64,000 nt of DNA, taken from Carposina sasakii. Lineage: Eukaryota; Arthropoda; Insecta; Lepidoptera; Carposinidae. Under the pieces are notes generated by a model that made no database searches, had not been told where the DNA came from, and worked only from the letters and a program-made list of their open reading frames with translations. Below, piece after piece: positions 9,158 to 21,300 of the stretch (the stretch's first letter is position 1; each line of letters opens with the position of its first letter). Location: positions 7,956,495 through 8,020,494 of the forward strand of contig CP053150.1 in the NCBI GenBank assembly GCA_014607495.2. Direction: 5' to 3'. The translations under genes and the position numbers were made by a program.

Positions 9158-12100
9158 TTACCAACCCCTAGCAGATTTTCTTTCGTAATATTTTATAAGG
9201 GCTTGGTCAAAGATATCACCAACAGTTCTCTTTTTCCAAATATCAACTTTTTGTACTGTTGGAATATTATCATCTTTCTTGATTAGACTGTCAGTTGGAG
9301 ATTTATCCTTTTTAATCTCTGTCACATATACAGGTTCAACTTTTTTTGTTTTTTCTTCAGGCAAATCCTTGCTTTCTATTGGAGGAATATTGTCTTCAGC
9401 TTTGCTATTTGTATCTTCGTCACTTGAATCATCAATAGAGAAATCTGAATCTGCATCTATATTCTCTTCTGCTTTGGATTTTTTAGCTGACCTGATATCC
9501 TTTATATCCTCTAGCTTTAGACGATTAATTTCTTCTTCTGAATCTTCTATTTCACCCTCAGATAATAGTTCTGAATTATCAACAGATAATTTTCTTTTCC
9601 TGTAATTTCGTTTCGTAGACATTACTTTCTTCTTGTTTGCTTTTTTATCTTTTGTACCATCCAGACTTTTTTCTACTGCAGCTTTATTATCTTCTACACT
9701 TTTTTCCTTCACTTTATCAGACCCTAGTCTCTGTTCATATAAATGACGATAAAAGCCACCTGAAAGAAAATGATTTTAACATTTAATATTAGAGAACAGT
9801 ACATATTGCCATAATGATTTCATAGTAATAAATCTATACTGTCAAGTTGCGTCCTAGACAAGCGTAACTCGGTGGGAGCAGAGTATGCTGTGATAATGAT
9901 GGGATATTAATGTCATGCATGTTCTAGAAATAACCAATTTGGACAAATTAACTTAATAGTAATAGTATGTTTATATTGTGACCTATATTAAGAGTAGTGC
10001 ATTTTTACATACTGACCTAAATCTTTTTGTTTTGTGACATCTCCTATACTTTCTAAGTACTCTTCACGTTTTTCCTTTTCTTCCTCCAGTTTTAATTCTT
10101 CTAATTTCTTCTTATATGCAGAAGTAACAAATACTTCTTTATCAGCAAATTCTTCACCTTCTTTTTCTCGTTCTTTTTGTATCTACAAAACCGATTTACA
10201 TAGTGATAATACTTTTTATTAGGGTTCAAAGTGATAATTATCATTGTAATTATCTTGATAAATATACCTTGATAATTATAAAAATCAAACACTAAAATAA
10301 TCTGACTTTATTTACGTATCGAAACGCGCTAGACATTAAAAAAATGTTTGAATGACGAGAGAAGTGCGAATTTCTTTTCTTTACGTACTTTCTTACTTTT
10401 GTTTAACACCATATAAACAAAAACTGAATTAAATTGTATATTTCTCATATTATTCTTTGCTGTTTATTTAATAATGCTGAAAAACTGTTTGGAATAAATA
10501 AATTATCATTTAAAGAAAGAAAATTTCAAGAAGCAAATGACAAATCTGCTAGGATAATTGGACGTAGTTACGAGTATGCATACGGGAACCAACCCACTAA
10601 TGTATTAAATAAAATTTTAGGCTACATTAGCATTCAAAAATGAACTTTCTATCAACCTTGTGAACATCAAAATACTTCGATCTTACTGTTTATGTGGGTT
10701 AGTTCCCGTTTGCATAACTACGTCCAATTATCGGATAATTATCCAAAAAAATAATTTATCTTGATAATTTCGAACCCTGCTTTTTATTAAGGCAGTTCAG
10801 GCAATTTATTTTGCCTGTATCTGAATGTTCTCTTCTTAGGTTTTTCTATGTTCTTTAGTTTGTTTTTGAAATTACTTATATCGAAAGATGACACCGTAAA
10901 CAAAAGGTTCACAAAAAAAAAACAAAATGTTATATTCTGTCTTTTTTGAAGCAATATAAACATTTACATAACTTTGAATTTACTATAACTTTGAACACCT
11001 ACTGCGAATTACTTTTTATTGGAATATACTATAATAATATAATGAGACACTTATTAAGCCCTTGACAAAACCCTAATCTGATAATGATTTATGGCCCCGT
11101 CTGCAGCAATAAAATAATTTTACTATAGATGAAAGCTTCCCAAGATGTTAACTTGACAGCCTATCAATATAGCTTTAATGTACCTTATAAATTTTAACAT
11201 AATAGAAAATGTGAAATAACCATGGAGAAGAAATAAAAGAGGAGTAGCGGCTAAGTATATTTTCATATAAAAATTGTGTGCCGCGGAGGTTGAAGTATGG
11301 GACGAGGGGAGCATTGAACACTATAGCCCTGCCCATTTACATAGAAACCACCTTGTAGTGACTAGTCAAACTACTTGCTCAATATCAATATGGTTAAAGA
11401 TTGTTTTACTAGTGCAATTACTCATCACTAGATGGCAATATTATACTATGTTTTAGTAATAAAGTACCCTGATAAAAGCGCTAGTGTCTTTATAATTTTA
11501 ATATGGTTACATTTCGGAGCACAAGAGTGTGGTTAGAGCTACTGCGTTACACTGGCGCTAAAGCTCCGCCCCTATCATGATGTCATGGCCTAACGATTGC
11601 CACACGACTCACTTCATAGTCCCACCTCCTCTTTTATACATTCTTCATGGAAATAACATTAAAAACTCACTTGTCTTTCTACTCTTCTTTCATTTTCAAT
11701 TTTTCTTTTATTTGCCGACTTCAATAAATTTTCTATATACTTGGGTTTTTTCTCTTCTTTATTTTTGACAGTTTTTTTCTCCTTCTCTAAGGTCATGGTA
11801 TCATATATTTCATCATATTGGTAAACAGTTGGATCTTCTAACACAGCTTTCTCTTGTGTGACTTTAGCCTAAATAAATTGTAAATTCTTTGAAATCTATA
11901 CTAATATTATAAAGCTGAAGAGTTTGTTTGTTTGTTTGTTTGTTTGTTTGTTTGTTTGTTTGTTTGATTGAACGCGCTAATCTCCGGAACTACTGGGTCG
12001 AATTAAAAAATTCTTTTTGTGTTGGATAGTCCATTTATCGAGGAAGGCTTTAGGCTATATATCATCACAGTGCGACCAATAGGGACGAAGAATAAGAGGA

Positions 12101-15100
12101 AAATGTGGAAAAAACGGGGAAAATTATTCAACTTTGGAGACTTCCGTTGCGTGCGCTGCGTAAACGGTTCAAGTTATCCAAAAAATATGTATGAAAGAAT
12201 AAAATGACGTAGAAATGATATGAAAGAAAAAAATTGAAGGTCTAGACTGCCTGATGCAGAACCCTTAGCAGCCCAGCTAAACTTTGAGAGATATGAAAAT
12301 ACCGTCTTAGGAAAAGTTGCTCAGCATGATAAGCACTTTCTAATAATATAATATAAAATTATTAATAAAGAAAATGGAAAAAATTCTTCACCCGAATGGG
12401 AATCGATAATATATAAACACGAAAGTTTGTGAGTATGGATGGATGTTTGTTACTCTTCCGCGTAAAAACGGTTGGAGCGATTTAAATTAAATTTTGTATG
12501 GAGTTAGCTGACACCCTGGATTTTTGTTTTTATTAATTAAACCGGTAAAAAATATTTTCCCAGGTGATTTCAACATTTTTATTTTTCTGCAGTCCACGCG
12601 GACGAAGTCGCGGGCGTCCACTAGTTAAAAATATAAAGGTAAAATTATAAGAATACAAAGTTTAACTATGTAAGTATTACATGTAACTAATTGAGACTTG
12701 CTTGGTATGTACATTGTACATGCTTAACATAACATCCTATTCATGTGAACATAATTACCAAATTTAATTCAAATCGCTCCAGCCGTTTTCATGTGAAAGA
12801 GTAACAAATATCCATCCACACTCATAAACATTCGCGTTTATAATATTAGTATGAAATAAGATGCTACGTGAACCCCAAGAAAATTTGGTACAATTTCAAG
12901 GAACTCTTAGCTAACAAAAAATATTTGAATACTAGGGGACACCTACAACATTGTCCGTGTGAACTTTACATTTCTTGATCCCTGTGGGACTTAATTACAT
13001 GCGTGAGAAAGCACTACAGTAGTCCCACAGTTGTTTGACTACTTTACCTGTCTATTAACATTGTAACTAGGTCGAAGCAAAACTGGTTTTTTACTGGTAT
13101 CATCCTCTGACTCTGAATCATCTCCAAAAACATTATGTGAAGCTTGAAATATGGGTTTTTTAGGATTCGCTTTTTCTGGTAATATAAGCCCATACCTAAA
13201 ACAAATATCCATTATGATCTTTTTTTAATGATCTCACACTTTGCAACACATTAAGATAGTCCCACACTATTATTATGTAACTAGCTCCTTTTTGTTTATT
13301 ATGTTTCTAATTCTAATTTGTCTTATCCTGGTGGAGGGATTTTTATTTGTTTTCTACTTTATTTTTAATTCTCAGAACTCATTGCAGAGCCTTTGTCAGC
13401 AAGTAGTTTTAATCAAAAAATAATATAAATATTTCTATTAAAAAAGAATAATTTTTACCGCACTGTGTTTTGTTTAACCCTTTCTAATTGACGGAGCCTC
13501 TATTTTAAAAAGTTGAAGATGTTGAACTTGTGCACTATATGTATATAAATACATTATATAATTATAGAAACATCCATGACTCGGTAACAAACATCATTTT
13601 CATTATTTTTGCAGGCAGGATCACTACCAACTACGCCAATCGGTCATAAATATTTAGCAGCTTATTTGTTTGAAGAGGATCTGAACCACTTTATTTCAGC
13701 CACCTCATAAATAGGCTCTCACCTGCGGAACTCATAGGCGCACAGACGCAGTTGCGGAGCTCCATACATTTTTTGCCGTGTTTTGTCGTGTGTTAAATGT
13801 GCTTGAAAGTAGTTCATTAATAATTACTAATTAATAATATAAATATTGATGCCTATAAGTAAAAAAGAAGTTATCATAGGTTTTAGCCCATACGCATTCT
13901 GTGAATGATAATGATGTGAATTAATCCCCAAGTGTAAAGTTAGTCGTTGCAGGCACCCAGAATCGCCGATAGTTTACCTGCGACATGGCACTAGCCACTT
14001 TTACCTTATTTTACAAAAAAGTTGAACCTGGCTTTTGTCACAGTTATCACCATAGGCACACGCTAAACTGTGCACTGTGGTATATAAATCTACACATTTT
14101 TATATTTATGATGGTAATAAATAGAAAGGCATCCATGACTCGGTAGGGACAATTATGTCATCTAATATTTTCATTACATTGGATTTGGAAGGCAGGCAGG
14201 AGGATCACTGAATTCCATTTACTATGGCGCTAATCGGTAAACATCAAGTTAATATTTACTACTAGCGTAGCTACATGCACATTTGATATTACGATGTGGA
14301 GTTATCGGTACCGAATTTGAATCGAGATCGAGTCTCAGGAGCTTGACAACCAGTACTTTTCGATGGATCTGTTGTTCTCACTCATCGGCCGATAGTTCCT
14401 CCACGTTTGTAAGGATTTCGATGGAGGAGATAGGTATTCTGGCTGATCAACGAGCCTAAAACTTTTAAAAGCACACCACCCTTACGCTGAAAATAGTTCG
14501 CGCATTCAGATAACAGGTCAAGTTCAGCGGAAAACGCTCCATACATTTTCAGTTGCCGTACGTCAGCCTATCGCGTGACGCCTGTGTACTGCCAAATGTG
14601 TATGACCGATTAACGATCGATTGAGTAATGATAGTTGGTTATACTCTGATGGGTAGATAGAATCATCAAACTGTAGATTCGAGGCCTAAATTGTATTAAT
14701 CTACGTTAAAACTGTATACATACCGTTTATTTAAGCCCATACAGCCATTATTCGAAGAAAGGAGTAAGTAATTTTGGCTCCGTGATCCTCCTCCGTGGTA
14801 AGTAATACAAAAACAGTTATCACGAGTAAATAATCTAAGTGACCAGTACACAAAGTAGTCTGTGGTTATCACTAGCGATGGGCGTTTATTCAACGAACTA
14901 GTCGAATCGACTAGTCCATCTACATTCGACGATTCAACGGTTTATCGTTCATTCGTATACTAGTCGAATTCATAGACGGCTATTTTAAATAGTCCACGTT
15001 CATTTCGACGAGACCGCGTCGACGCGCGACGGTACGGCTTTTGAACGTAGTCGTGTAACATTCGACGAGAATGCGATGAGACGTTGACGCGGTAGTCAAA

Positions 15101-16299
15101 TTAATTGGAACTTTATTACTACCATACTTCCGTTCATATTTAAAAATACTTTTATTGTACTATTTCAAATTTATTCTGTTGATTGAATAAAAAGGATCCT
15201 GTTCACGTGCGTGAAAGAGAAACTAGACTAGTGGATATAAACTGGTTTTTTAATTTCTCTAAACAGGTTCCTAGAATGTTTTGATTTTAAAGTAAAAATA
15301 GTAAAATTGGCCGCCATATTGAACTTTTTAATTTTGAATTTTTTAGTCAAGGGCCGGATTGTGTTTGGGAACTGCCAGGAACCTCAGATATCAAAATTGA
15401 AAGCAATCCGGCCCTTAATTGAAAAGTTCAATATGGCGGCCACTTTTACTATTTTTGACATCGGATATGAGTTTGGGAACTGCAACAAACCTCAGATATC
15501 AATTTTAGAAGAAATCCGGCACTTATCTAAAAAGTTCAAAATGGCGGCCACTTTTACTATTTTGACACCGAAAATGTGTTTGGGAACTGCCAAGAACCTC
15601 AGATACCGAAATTGAAGGCAATCCGGCTCTTAACTAAAAAGTTCAAAATGGCGGCCACTTTTATTAGTTTTGACAGCGGAAATGTGTTTGGGAACTGCCA
15701 GGAACCCCAGATATCGAAATTGAAGGCAATCCGGCCCTCAACTAAAAAGTTCCAAATGGCAGCCACTTATACTATTTTTTATACCGGAAATATGTTTGGG
15801 AACTGCCAGGACACTCAGATATCGAAATTGAAAGCAATCCGGCTCTTACGTTACGATTACATTTAATTATAACGCTACGCACGCATCATCGTCTAACATT
15901 TAGACTACTAGTTCATTTCGACTCTAAATAGACTGTTAGTCACGTAATGAACTAGTCGACGAATTCGACTGGTTGGTCCACTAGTCGACGATCGACGATG
16001 AACGGACTCGTTTCGTTTACGAAAAAATCGTCGACGACTCATCTCTAGTTATCTTTTTTTTGTTTAGTTTATCCCGACGGAAAGGCAAGGGAACTAAGCC
16101 CATACAGCCATTGTCTTTAGTAAATGATTTCTGAATTTCTGATGGATGATAATGATGAATGAAAACGTCGGGAAAATCCTCAAGAACAAGTGTAAAGTCA
16201 GTCAAAATTAAAAATAATTGCAGAAACAACTTACATGGGCCCATGAAGAGATCGTATTCCGGCTAAAGTTTTACTCAGCTTACCTGCGTATAAAACCAT
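9158..16299 (-). CDS. NSRP1: Nuclear speckle splicing regulatory protein 1 (NSRP1/CCDC55)
   Basis: NSRP1 is a nuclear-speckle coiled-coil protein that influences alternative splice-site choice. Minus-strand exons: 16235-16299, 13048-13195, 11671-11868, 10017-10182 and 9158-9759; all have GT/AG ends and sum to 392 residues, against about 558 in human. Family landmarks in order: YGLILPEK and VFGDDSESED (exon 2), TVYQYDEIYD and KKPKYIENLLKSA (exon 3), FVTSAYKKKLEEL and DVTKQKDL (exon 4), GFYRHLYEQRLG at the start of exon 5. The rest of exon 5 is acidic and Lys-rich, without the human RS/RD-rich region, and ends in a W-K-K-R-T-V-G block. Exon 1 is the least certain: an ATG at 16299, preceded by an in-frame TAG, encodes 21 residues, then CCCAT/gtaagt; phase fits exon 2. 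Human exon 1 is shorter and different in sequence. Confidence 0.9.
10220..10779. mobile_element. hAT-like non-autonomous element with 8 bp target duplication
   Basis: Ends TAGGGTTC and CAGGGTTC (reverse) are flanked on both sides by the identical octamer CTTTTTAT (10212-10219 and 10780-10787). Inner arms (GGACGTAGTT...GGGAAC) are also inverted. Eight-bp duplications and CAG/TAG ends are hAT hallmarks. It sits in NSRP1 intron 3. Confidence 0.75.
11895..12215. repeat. Dispersed repeat with (GTTT)n microsatellite
   Basis: 'actaatattataaagctgaagagt' leads into about ten GTTT units and then 'gaacgcgctaatctccgg'. A shorter-microsatellite copy is at 31340-31550. It lies in NSRP1 intron 2. Confidence 0.7.
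12345..12625. repeat. Truncated tRNA-SINE followed by 'gcgggcgtccactagt' repeat
   Basis: 12350-12400 matches the tRNA-derived SINE seen whole at about 19700-19795 ('cccgaatgggaatcga'). From about 12405 a second unit begins ('cacgaaagtttgtgag') and ends in 'cgcggacgaagtcgcggg'. An inverted fragment of that unit lies at 12770-12853. Confidence 0.55.
13520..13660 (-). repeat. tRNA-derived SINE copy (minus)
   Basis: 'aacatccatgactcgg' through 'ggatcactaccaactacgcc'; inverted box A region present, box B lost. A second partial copy is at 14085-14240. Both lie in NSRP1 intron 1. Confidence 0.6.
14085..14240 (-). repeat. tRNA-derived SINE copy (minus), partial
   Basis: 'aggcatccatgactcgg' and 'aggatcactgaattcc' match the copy 570 bp upstream. 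The rest of 14240-14870 holds nothing I recognise. Confidence 0.5.
14873..16047. mobile_element. hAT-like element carrying a 108 bp satellite
   Basis: The left end TAGCGATGGGC and inverted right end TAGAGATGAG lie next to GTTATCAC and GTTATCTT, an imperfect 8 bp target duplication (6 of 8). Subterminal regions on both sides are rich in ACTAGTCGA-type motifs. The centre is a five-unit tandem array. There is no transposase. Confidence 0.65.
15307..15866 (+). repeat. 108 bp tandem array, five units
   Basis: 'tttgggaactgc' recurs at 15364, 15472, 15579, 15687 and 15795. Because 108 is a multiple of three, long open frames of repeating peptide result (…KKFKMAATFT…). They have no start context or homology and I treat them as non-coding. 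Confidence 0.85.
16063..16165 (+). repeat. Dispersed repeat 'actaagcccatacagccattg'
   Basis: 'tttatcccgacggaaaggcaagggaac' followed by 'taagcccatacagccattg' and a GAT-rich tail. Related copies: 59955-60035 (plus), 34100-34147 (minus) and fragments at 14725 and 13885. Confidence 0.6.
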
Positions 16300-18326
16300 G
16301 AACACGCACTAGATTCACATCACAAGTAATTAAAATATAACTTATCTACCAGAAAACATCACTTTACGGACACATGCAAGCCATTTACAAATAAATTTTG
16401 ATTTTCACAAGAAAATTACACCCGAACCGTTCCAGGTTTTCCTGCCGAATCCCACTCCTGTTATCACTAGCCATTCTCTTTCTACGTCACTAGCGATGGG
16501 CGCACAGACTACATAGAGAACTAGATGGGCGTTTTTTCCACAGAACCATAGAGGAATAAAAGACATTCCTTGTAAGCCAAAGCAGAGGAGTAAAAATCAT
16601 CATAGATGGAGTCACTTGGTTAATTTTTATTTTTTTGACTGTAAAATATTGCTTTATTCAACAAGAAACTGCACTGATTCATCATATTTATTTATTTATA
16701 TGATTAAAATTAAAAATTAACGGCATAACACATATTAATACCACTTTTAAAACTTAATTATTACTTAATGAATTTCCCAAAACCATGCCGAAAGTTAGTG
16801 GTAAGTTGGCTACGTATTTATTCTACAATTCCAATAGATGGCGTTATTTCCTACACAGAAACAACTTGACCAACTATTTCGACCACATGATCAACTACCA
16901 AGTTGGCATGTTTGAGACGACGACATGCTCAATATTTAATATGCAGCTGACGTAAGTTCGATCCTAGTCGGGGAGCATTGCTTTATAAATTGTTTTCTTT
17001 TTAAATACATCCTATTTCTTTAAAAAAGTCAACGTTTTTACATGCTAATTCGACCGTATAATATTTATGTGTGTGCTCGAGTTACTTTGTCGTTTAAGAA
17101 TAGAATATAATAGCTTTTATCGCGGGCTTAGAGCGCGGCGACCGAATCAAGAAATTCCGTAACGAAAAAACCTAACACCCCCACTCCGCCTACCATATAG
17201 CTCGACCGAGAGTTCGCTTAACATGTATGTATGATTTAAAAAAATTAAATTCAAAATTTAAAAAAAACCCCGACCCAAAAAAAGTACGCAATTATTATGA
17301 TAAAAGGTTTAAAATGCTAAACCCAATTAAAAATGGGCATCGTCCTTTCCTTTATTGAATGAAATAAAACCACGGAGAATGGCCCACAGCTTTGTTGACA
17401 TAATGACAAATTATTCAGAAGAACATTTTTTTACTTTTTTATCCAGCACTTTTGGACCAATATTGTATAAAAAGGCCTATCGTCTCCTTTTAATATATTT
17501 AATATTTAAATTTCACGATAATCAATAAGATTTTGCAAATCATTGTACTTCTCAGCATCAATAATAAATTTATCGACTATTTCCCCACATCTAGGGAAAT
17601 AACATTTTAATGGCAACATTAATTTTATGTCATGTATACGTCAACTCGATTTTTTTATGTCTGTTATTTCGCCTTTCGTTTGGTTGGAACACACTTTCTA
17701 TAGGTTATATTTCTATTAGTGGAGATAACATTTAGGATTCGGTCCCTGTCCCTGTTATATGTTACAGTATCCTGACGAATAATATGTGTACATAAAAGTA
17801 CTATGTCGTCACATACGGGTCATAAGTTACCTAGAACTCCTTTGCAAATGTACATAAAAATTTATTTTAGAAAAAGAAACGGATACAGCAGCAAAAAGGT
17901 CAGTTATTATCTTAGTTGAGGTTCATCTGAGGTTATTATATTGATATTATTGATAACCAGACTCAGATAAATTTCACAGCCTATTATAATGTATACATTA
18001 CTAATGTATACATATCTCAAAACTCATTTTTGATGCACGGGTTTGCGTTAAGTTATGCCACAAATTATATAGGGATACTACAGTTATGTAAATAACCTAA
18101 TGTAGTAGTATTCCTATTCTTTCAGTAGGTATATCTGATCTATGATGGTATGTGCCGACCACAATTTTTTTTGCATTTTAGACATGTCAGCCTATATCCA
18201 AGAATGAACATATCGATATATACTGGATCTTATTTCTGTAAACCATGTGGGTTCTTACCCACATATTATTATTCAAGTTAGACAAATATGAAACCTGCTT
18301 AATGAAAATTTTAATATTACTTACAG
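16300..18326. other. Intergenic stretch upstream of NSRP1 and the HMG-like gene
   Basis: Besides the repeat at 16380 and an orphan hAT-like end at about 16492 (TAGCGATGGGC), no gene is recognised. A 28 bp exon-like piece at 17871-17898 (acceptor tttattttag, donor gtcagt) could join the next gene in phase and would add KRNGYS, but support is weak. The divergent promoters of the two genes probably lie here. Confidence 0.4.
16380..16450. repeat. Dispersed repeat, pair with 31188-31259
   Basis: 'gccatttacaaataa', 'gattttcacaagaaaattac' and 'ctgccgaat' are shared with 31188-31259 in the same order. It lies upstream of the NSRP1 start. Confidence 0.55.
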
Positions 18327-21300
18327 CATGAAGCTGTTCAGAATGAAGCTATAAAATCTTGGACTTCACTAAACACTTTAGAGAAAGAACAGTTTATAGA
18401 TAAATATATGAAGTGGAAAGTAAAAAACTTTGCAAATATTTTAAAGGAATCGGAAGTATATATGAAAAAAAAAGAATTAACTCTCCAGAAACCAGAAAGG
18501 TCAGTAGGTCATATCCCTAAAAGTCCAAATACATACCGGAGTGCCTATTTTAATGTATGATACTTAGAATAATGATTCACTCCGGTGCAAAGACCAATCA
18601 TTAATCTAAGGTATGATAAAAAATGTATTTAAACAAACCACTCATGTCATTCATAATATTTTTATCAGAATAGGAAATACTACATACTTAACAGAATAAC
18701 AAATCAATGCAACCAACAGATTAATTCACCAGCAACTTTTGCTTTATTATTAACATTATCATTTAATAAAATACTAATACTATGTAGTTGGATGTGATTT
18801 GGATAATGGGATATGGACATTTTGCAGCCTCTAGACATATTGGAAACTTTTAATAGTTGTTTATAATATGTCAAACATAGAATCTACATAAAATCTTTTC
18901 TACCTAAAGGTCGGTTCATAATGGGACACGACGCTGTGCGCACGATTATTTCCCCCTGCGAGGTGCATCATAAAGTCGAGCACTGGAATGTGTACGCCAC
19001 AGTACCAATAGAGACAAGTCGCCACAATGGCCCAAGGCTGCACCTCACAGCTTGGTGACGCTGCTGGTCTTCACAAAGCTGCTCTTGCAGGCCCCGCGTA
19101 CCAGCGGCGATGCACCATGCGGCGCCTCGCTTCGCTGCGAGGTGCAACGTATTCTGAATTCACACAATGAACTTTTTCTGTACCTTTTCGTGTAGTAAAT
19201 AAATCTTTTTGGGCCTCTCTCTATTAAAATTTGCGTGTCTCTAACAAAGTGAACTTTGATTTTTGTAATATTTTGCATAGACACCTACTTAGATACCTAC
19301 TTGACCTTATTATTATTATTATATTATTATTATAATCATTTATTTCATGTAATATAATTCAACACATATTTTGTTAGTAGTTTCTTATTCTATGTTAGTA
19401 GTAATATTTATTCATTCCATACCATTCGCTCTCGCATTATGAAGGCTTGGCTGTGAGTAGATGTACCATATGACAATGTTGCATGTACTCACAGTCAAAC
19501 CTTTTGTCACAACATATTGAGGATGCTGTTGGGGCTAGCCCGGACCCGGCGCATCAGAGATGTGCACCTTTTCCGCATCACTGTGTAGAAACAGTCCATC
19601 CGAGCGTCGGCAAACATCCCTGACGCGCTACAGAACCGAGGTAGCCCCACCAACACCCGGAACGCGTTATTATATTGTATACGTAGGGCGTTATACTTTA
19701 ATTATAAAATTACTAATAAAGAAAACCTGAGTGGGAATCGAACCCACGACCACTGCAAACCGTGCCAGCCGCTATAACCACTAAGCCACCGGGTCAATTA
19801 CTCGGATGACGAATTTTATTTTACCATCTCTTTTCTAAATTATACTTTATACTTTAATTATTTAACATTTCTAATTACAGGATAATCAGGGCTGATGGCG
19901 AACCAAATGACTCCAAAGTAGAAGAACAAGTACCTAATGAGCTAAGCAATAATAATTTTAGTATTAGCACTAATATCCATGACTCAACAGAACATTTAAA
20001 CAGATTAGACCATGTGTAAGATACCAACCTCCTTAATTAGATTGATAATCGTACCAAAATAATGCTATGAGTCGGCGAAATATATTTCACGTGAACCCTT
20101 CTAGGTTGACAAGTTTGTAACAATTTTACACCTTTATAATCATCATTATGTACATGGAAAAACATCAGGAGCACAAGCACACTACTGGGATCGATTGAAT
20201 TTACGCCGAGTGGAATGCACACGTTGGCTGGCTGCCTGCCTGACGTCTTCACTTATCATCATCTTCCTGCCCTTATCCCATTATAAATGGGGTCGGCGCA
20301 ATATGGTTTCCTTCGAAAGTCATAATATAAATTATAAAAGTCTTCTTTGCCAAGATTTGGTATTTTGTTTTACGGTCGGCTGCCTGTCTGACGCCAACCC
20401 GTTTTGTCAGTTAAGTGACAATTTTAGGAAATCCGTACATGAAATAAATTCAGTGGTACAGGCCCGTGACTGGGATCAAACTTACGCCCCTCTCTTGGAC
20501 ACGCAAATCCTTACCACTGGGCTATAACAGCTATACTCATATGTACCTATGTCTTCACTTACATACTATTCACAAGAAATCTAAATATTAAGATAACTAT
20601 TTTTGAACTTTAACCTACCTTAGAAGAGCGGAAGATGCCTGCCTTATATTGTGAGTATGTATGTATTTATATGGCCTACCTGACTATTACATTATTTTAT
20701 TTTCTTGGTGCAGAGCAACAACAGTCGTCTCAGTTTTAGATAATACTACACAACAAAATGAAGTTCTACATCTTCAAGAAACCCAAAAGTTGCAAGATCA
20801 TGAAAGAAAAAAAGTTATTAAACCATCTCCCCCAAACACAAGGTATGTAGGTACTAAGTATGTATGCAAGACCGAAACAAAATTATTCTTAAATTTATTA
20901 ATAAAGAAATGGAAAAAATTCCTCACCCGGGTGGGAATCGAACCCACGACCTATGCATTCCGTGCCAGAAAATTATTCTTACCTATGTAATTGGTTTTGC
21001 CACATACAATCCGTACAAACCTATTTTATTATAAATTGTAACTAAAAATTTATAGTTTTCGCAATTTTTCCGCCATAAGACCTTGCTTCATACCAAATTT
21101 CCAGATTCTGAGTTCACTAGAAGTACCCTGTAGGTTTTGATTACCTTATGCGAAAATTTGCAGCATAAACGGCTGCATCTTTTGATTGCGTCAGCTTAGT
21201 TTTTTCATAGCTCCAAGGGACAGTAGACCTGAGTATTTGATATAAATTTCAGCTTGATACCTTCACGCGTACCTGAGAAAAAGTGTAGACCCAAAATAAA

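Noticed and set aside
11210..11660. Weak inverted repeat next to NSRP1 exon 3 (ccatggagaagaa / ttcttcatgg)
   Set aside because: Arms are short and diverged; the ends and flanking duplication could not be defined.
15307..15866. Two overlapping open frames with a repeating MAAT peptide
   Set aside because: They follow from a 108 bp tandem array whose period is divisible by three; no start context, domain or splice support.
16784..16954. 57-codon ORF starting ATGCCGAAAG with a gtaagt donor, as a first exon of the HMG-like gene
   Set aside because: The donor phase does not fit the first confirmed exon at 18327.
19700..19797. Functional tRNA gene on the minus strand
   Set aside because: Boxes A and B are good but the acceptor stem does not pair and a SINE tail follows; truncated sister copies exist.
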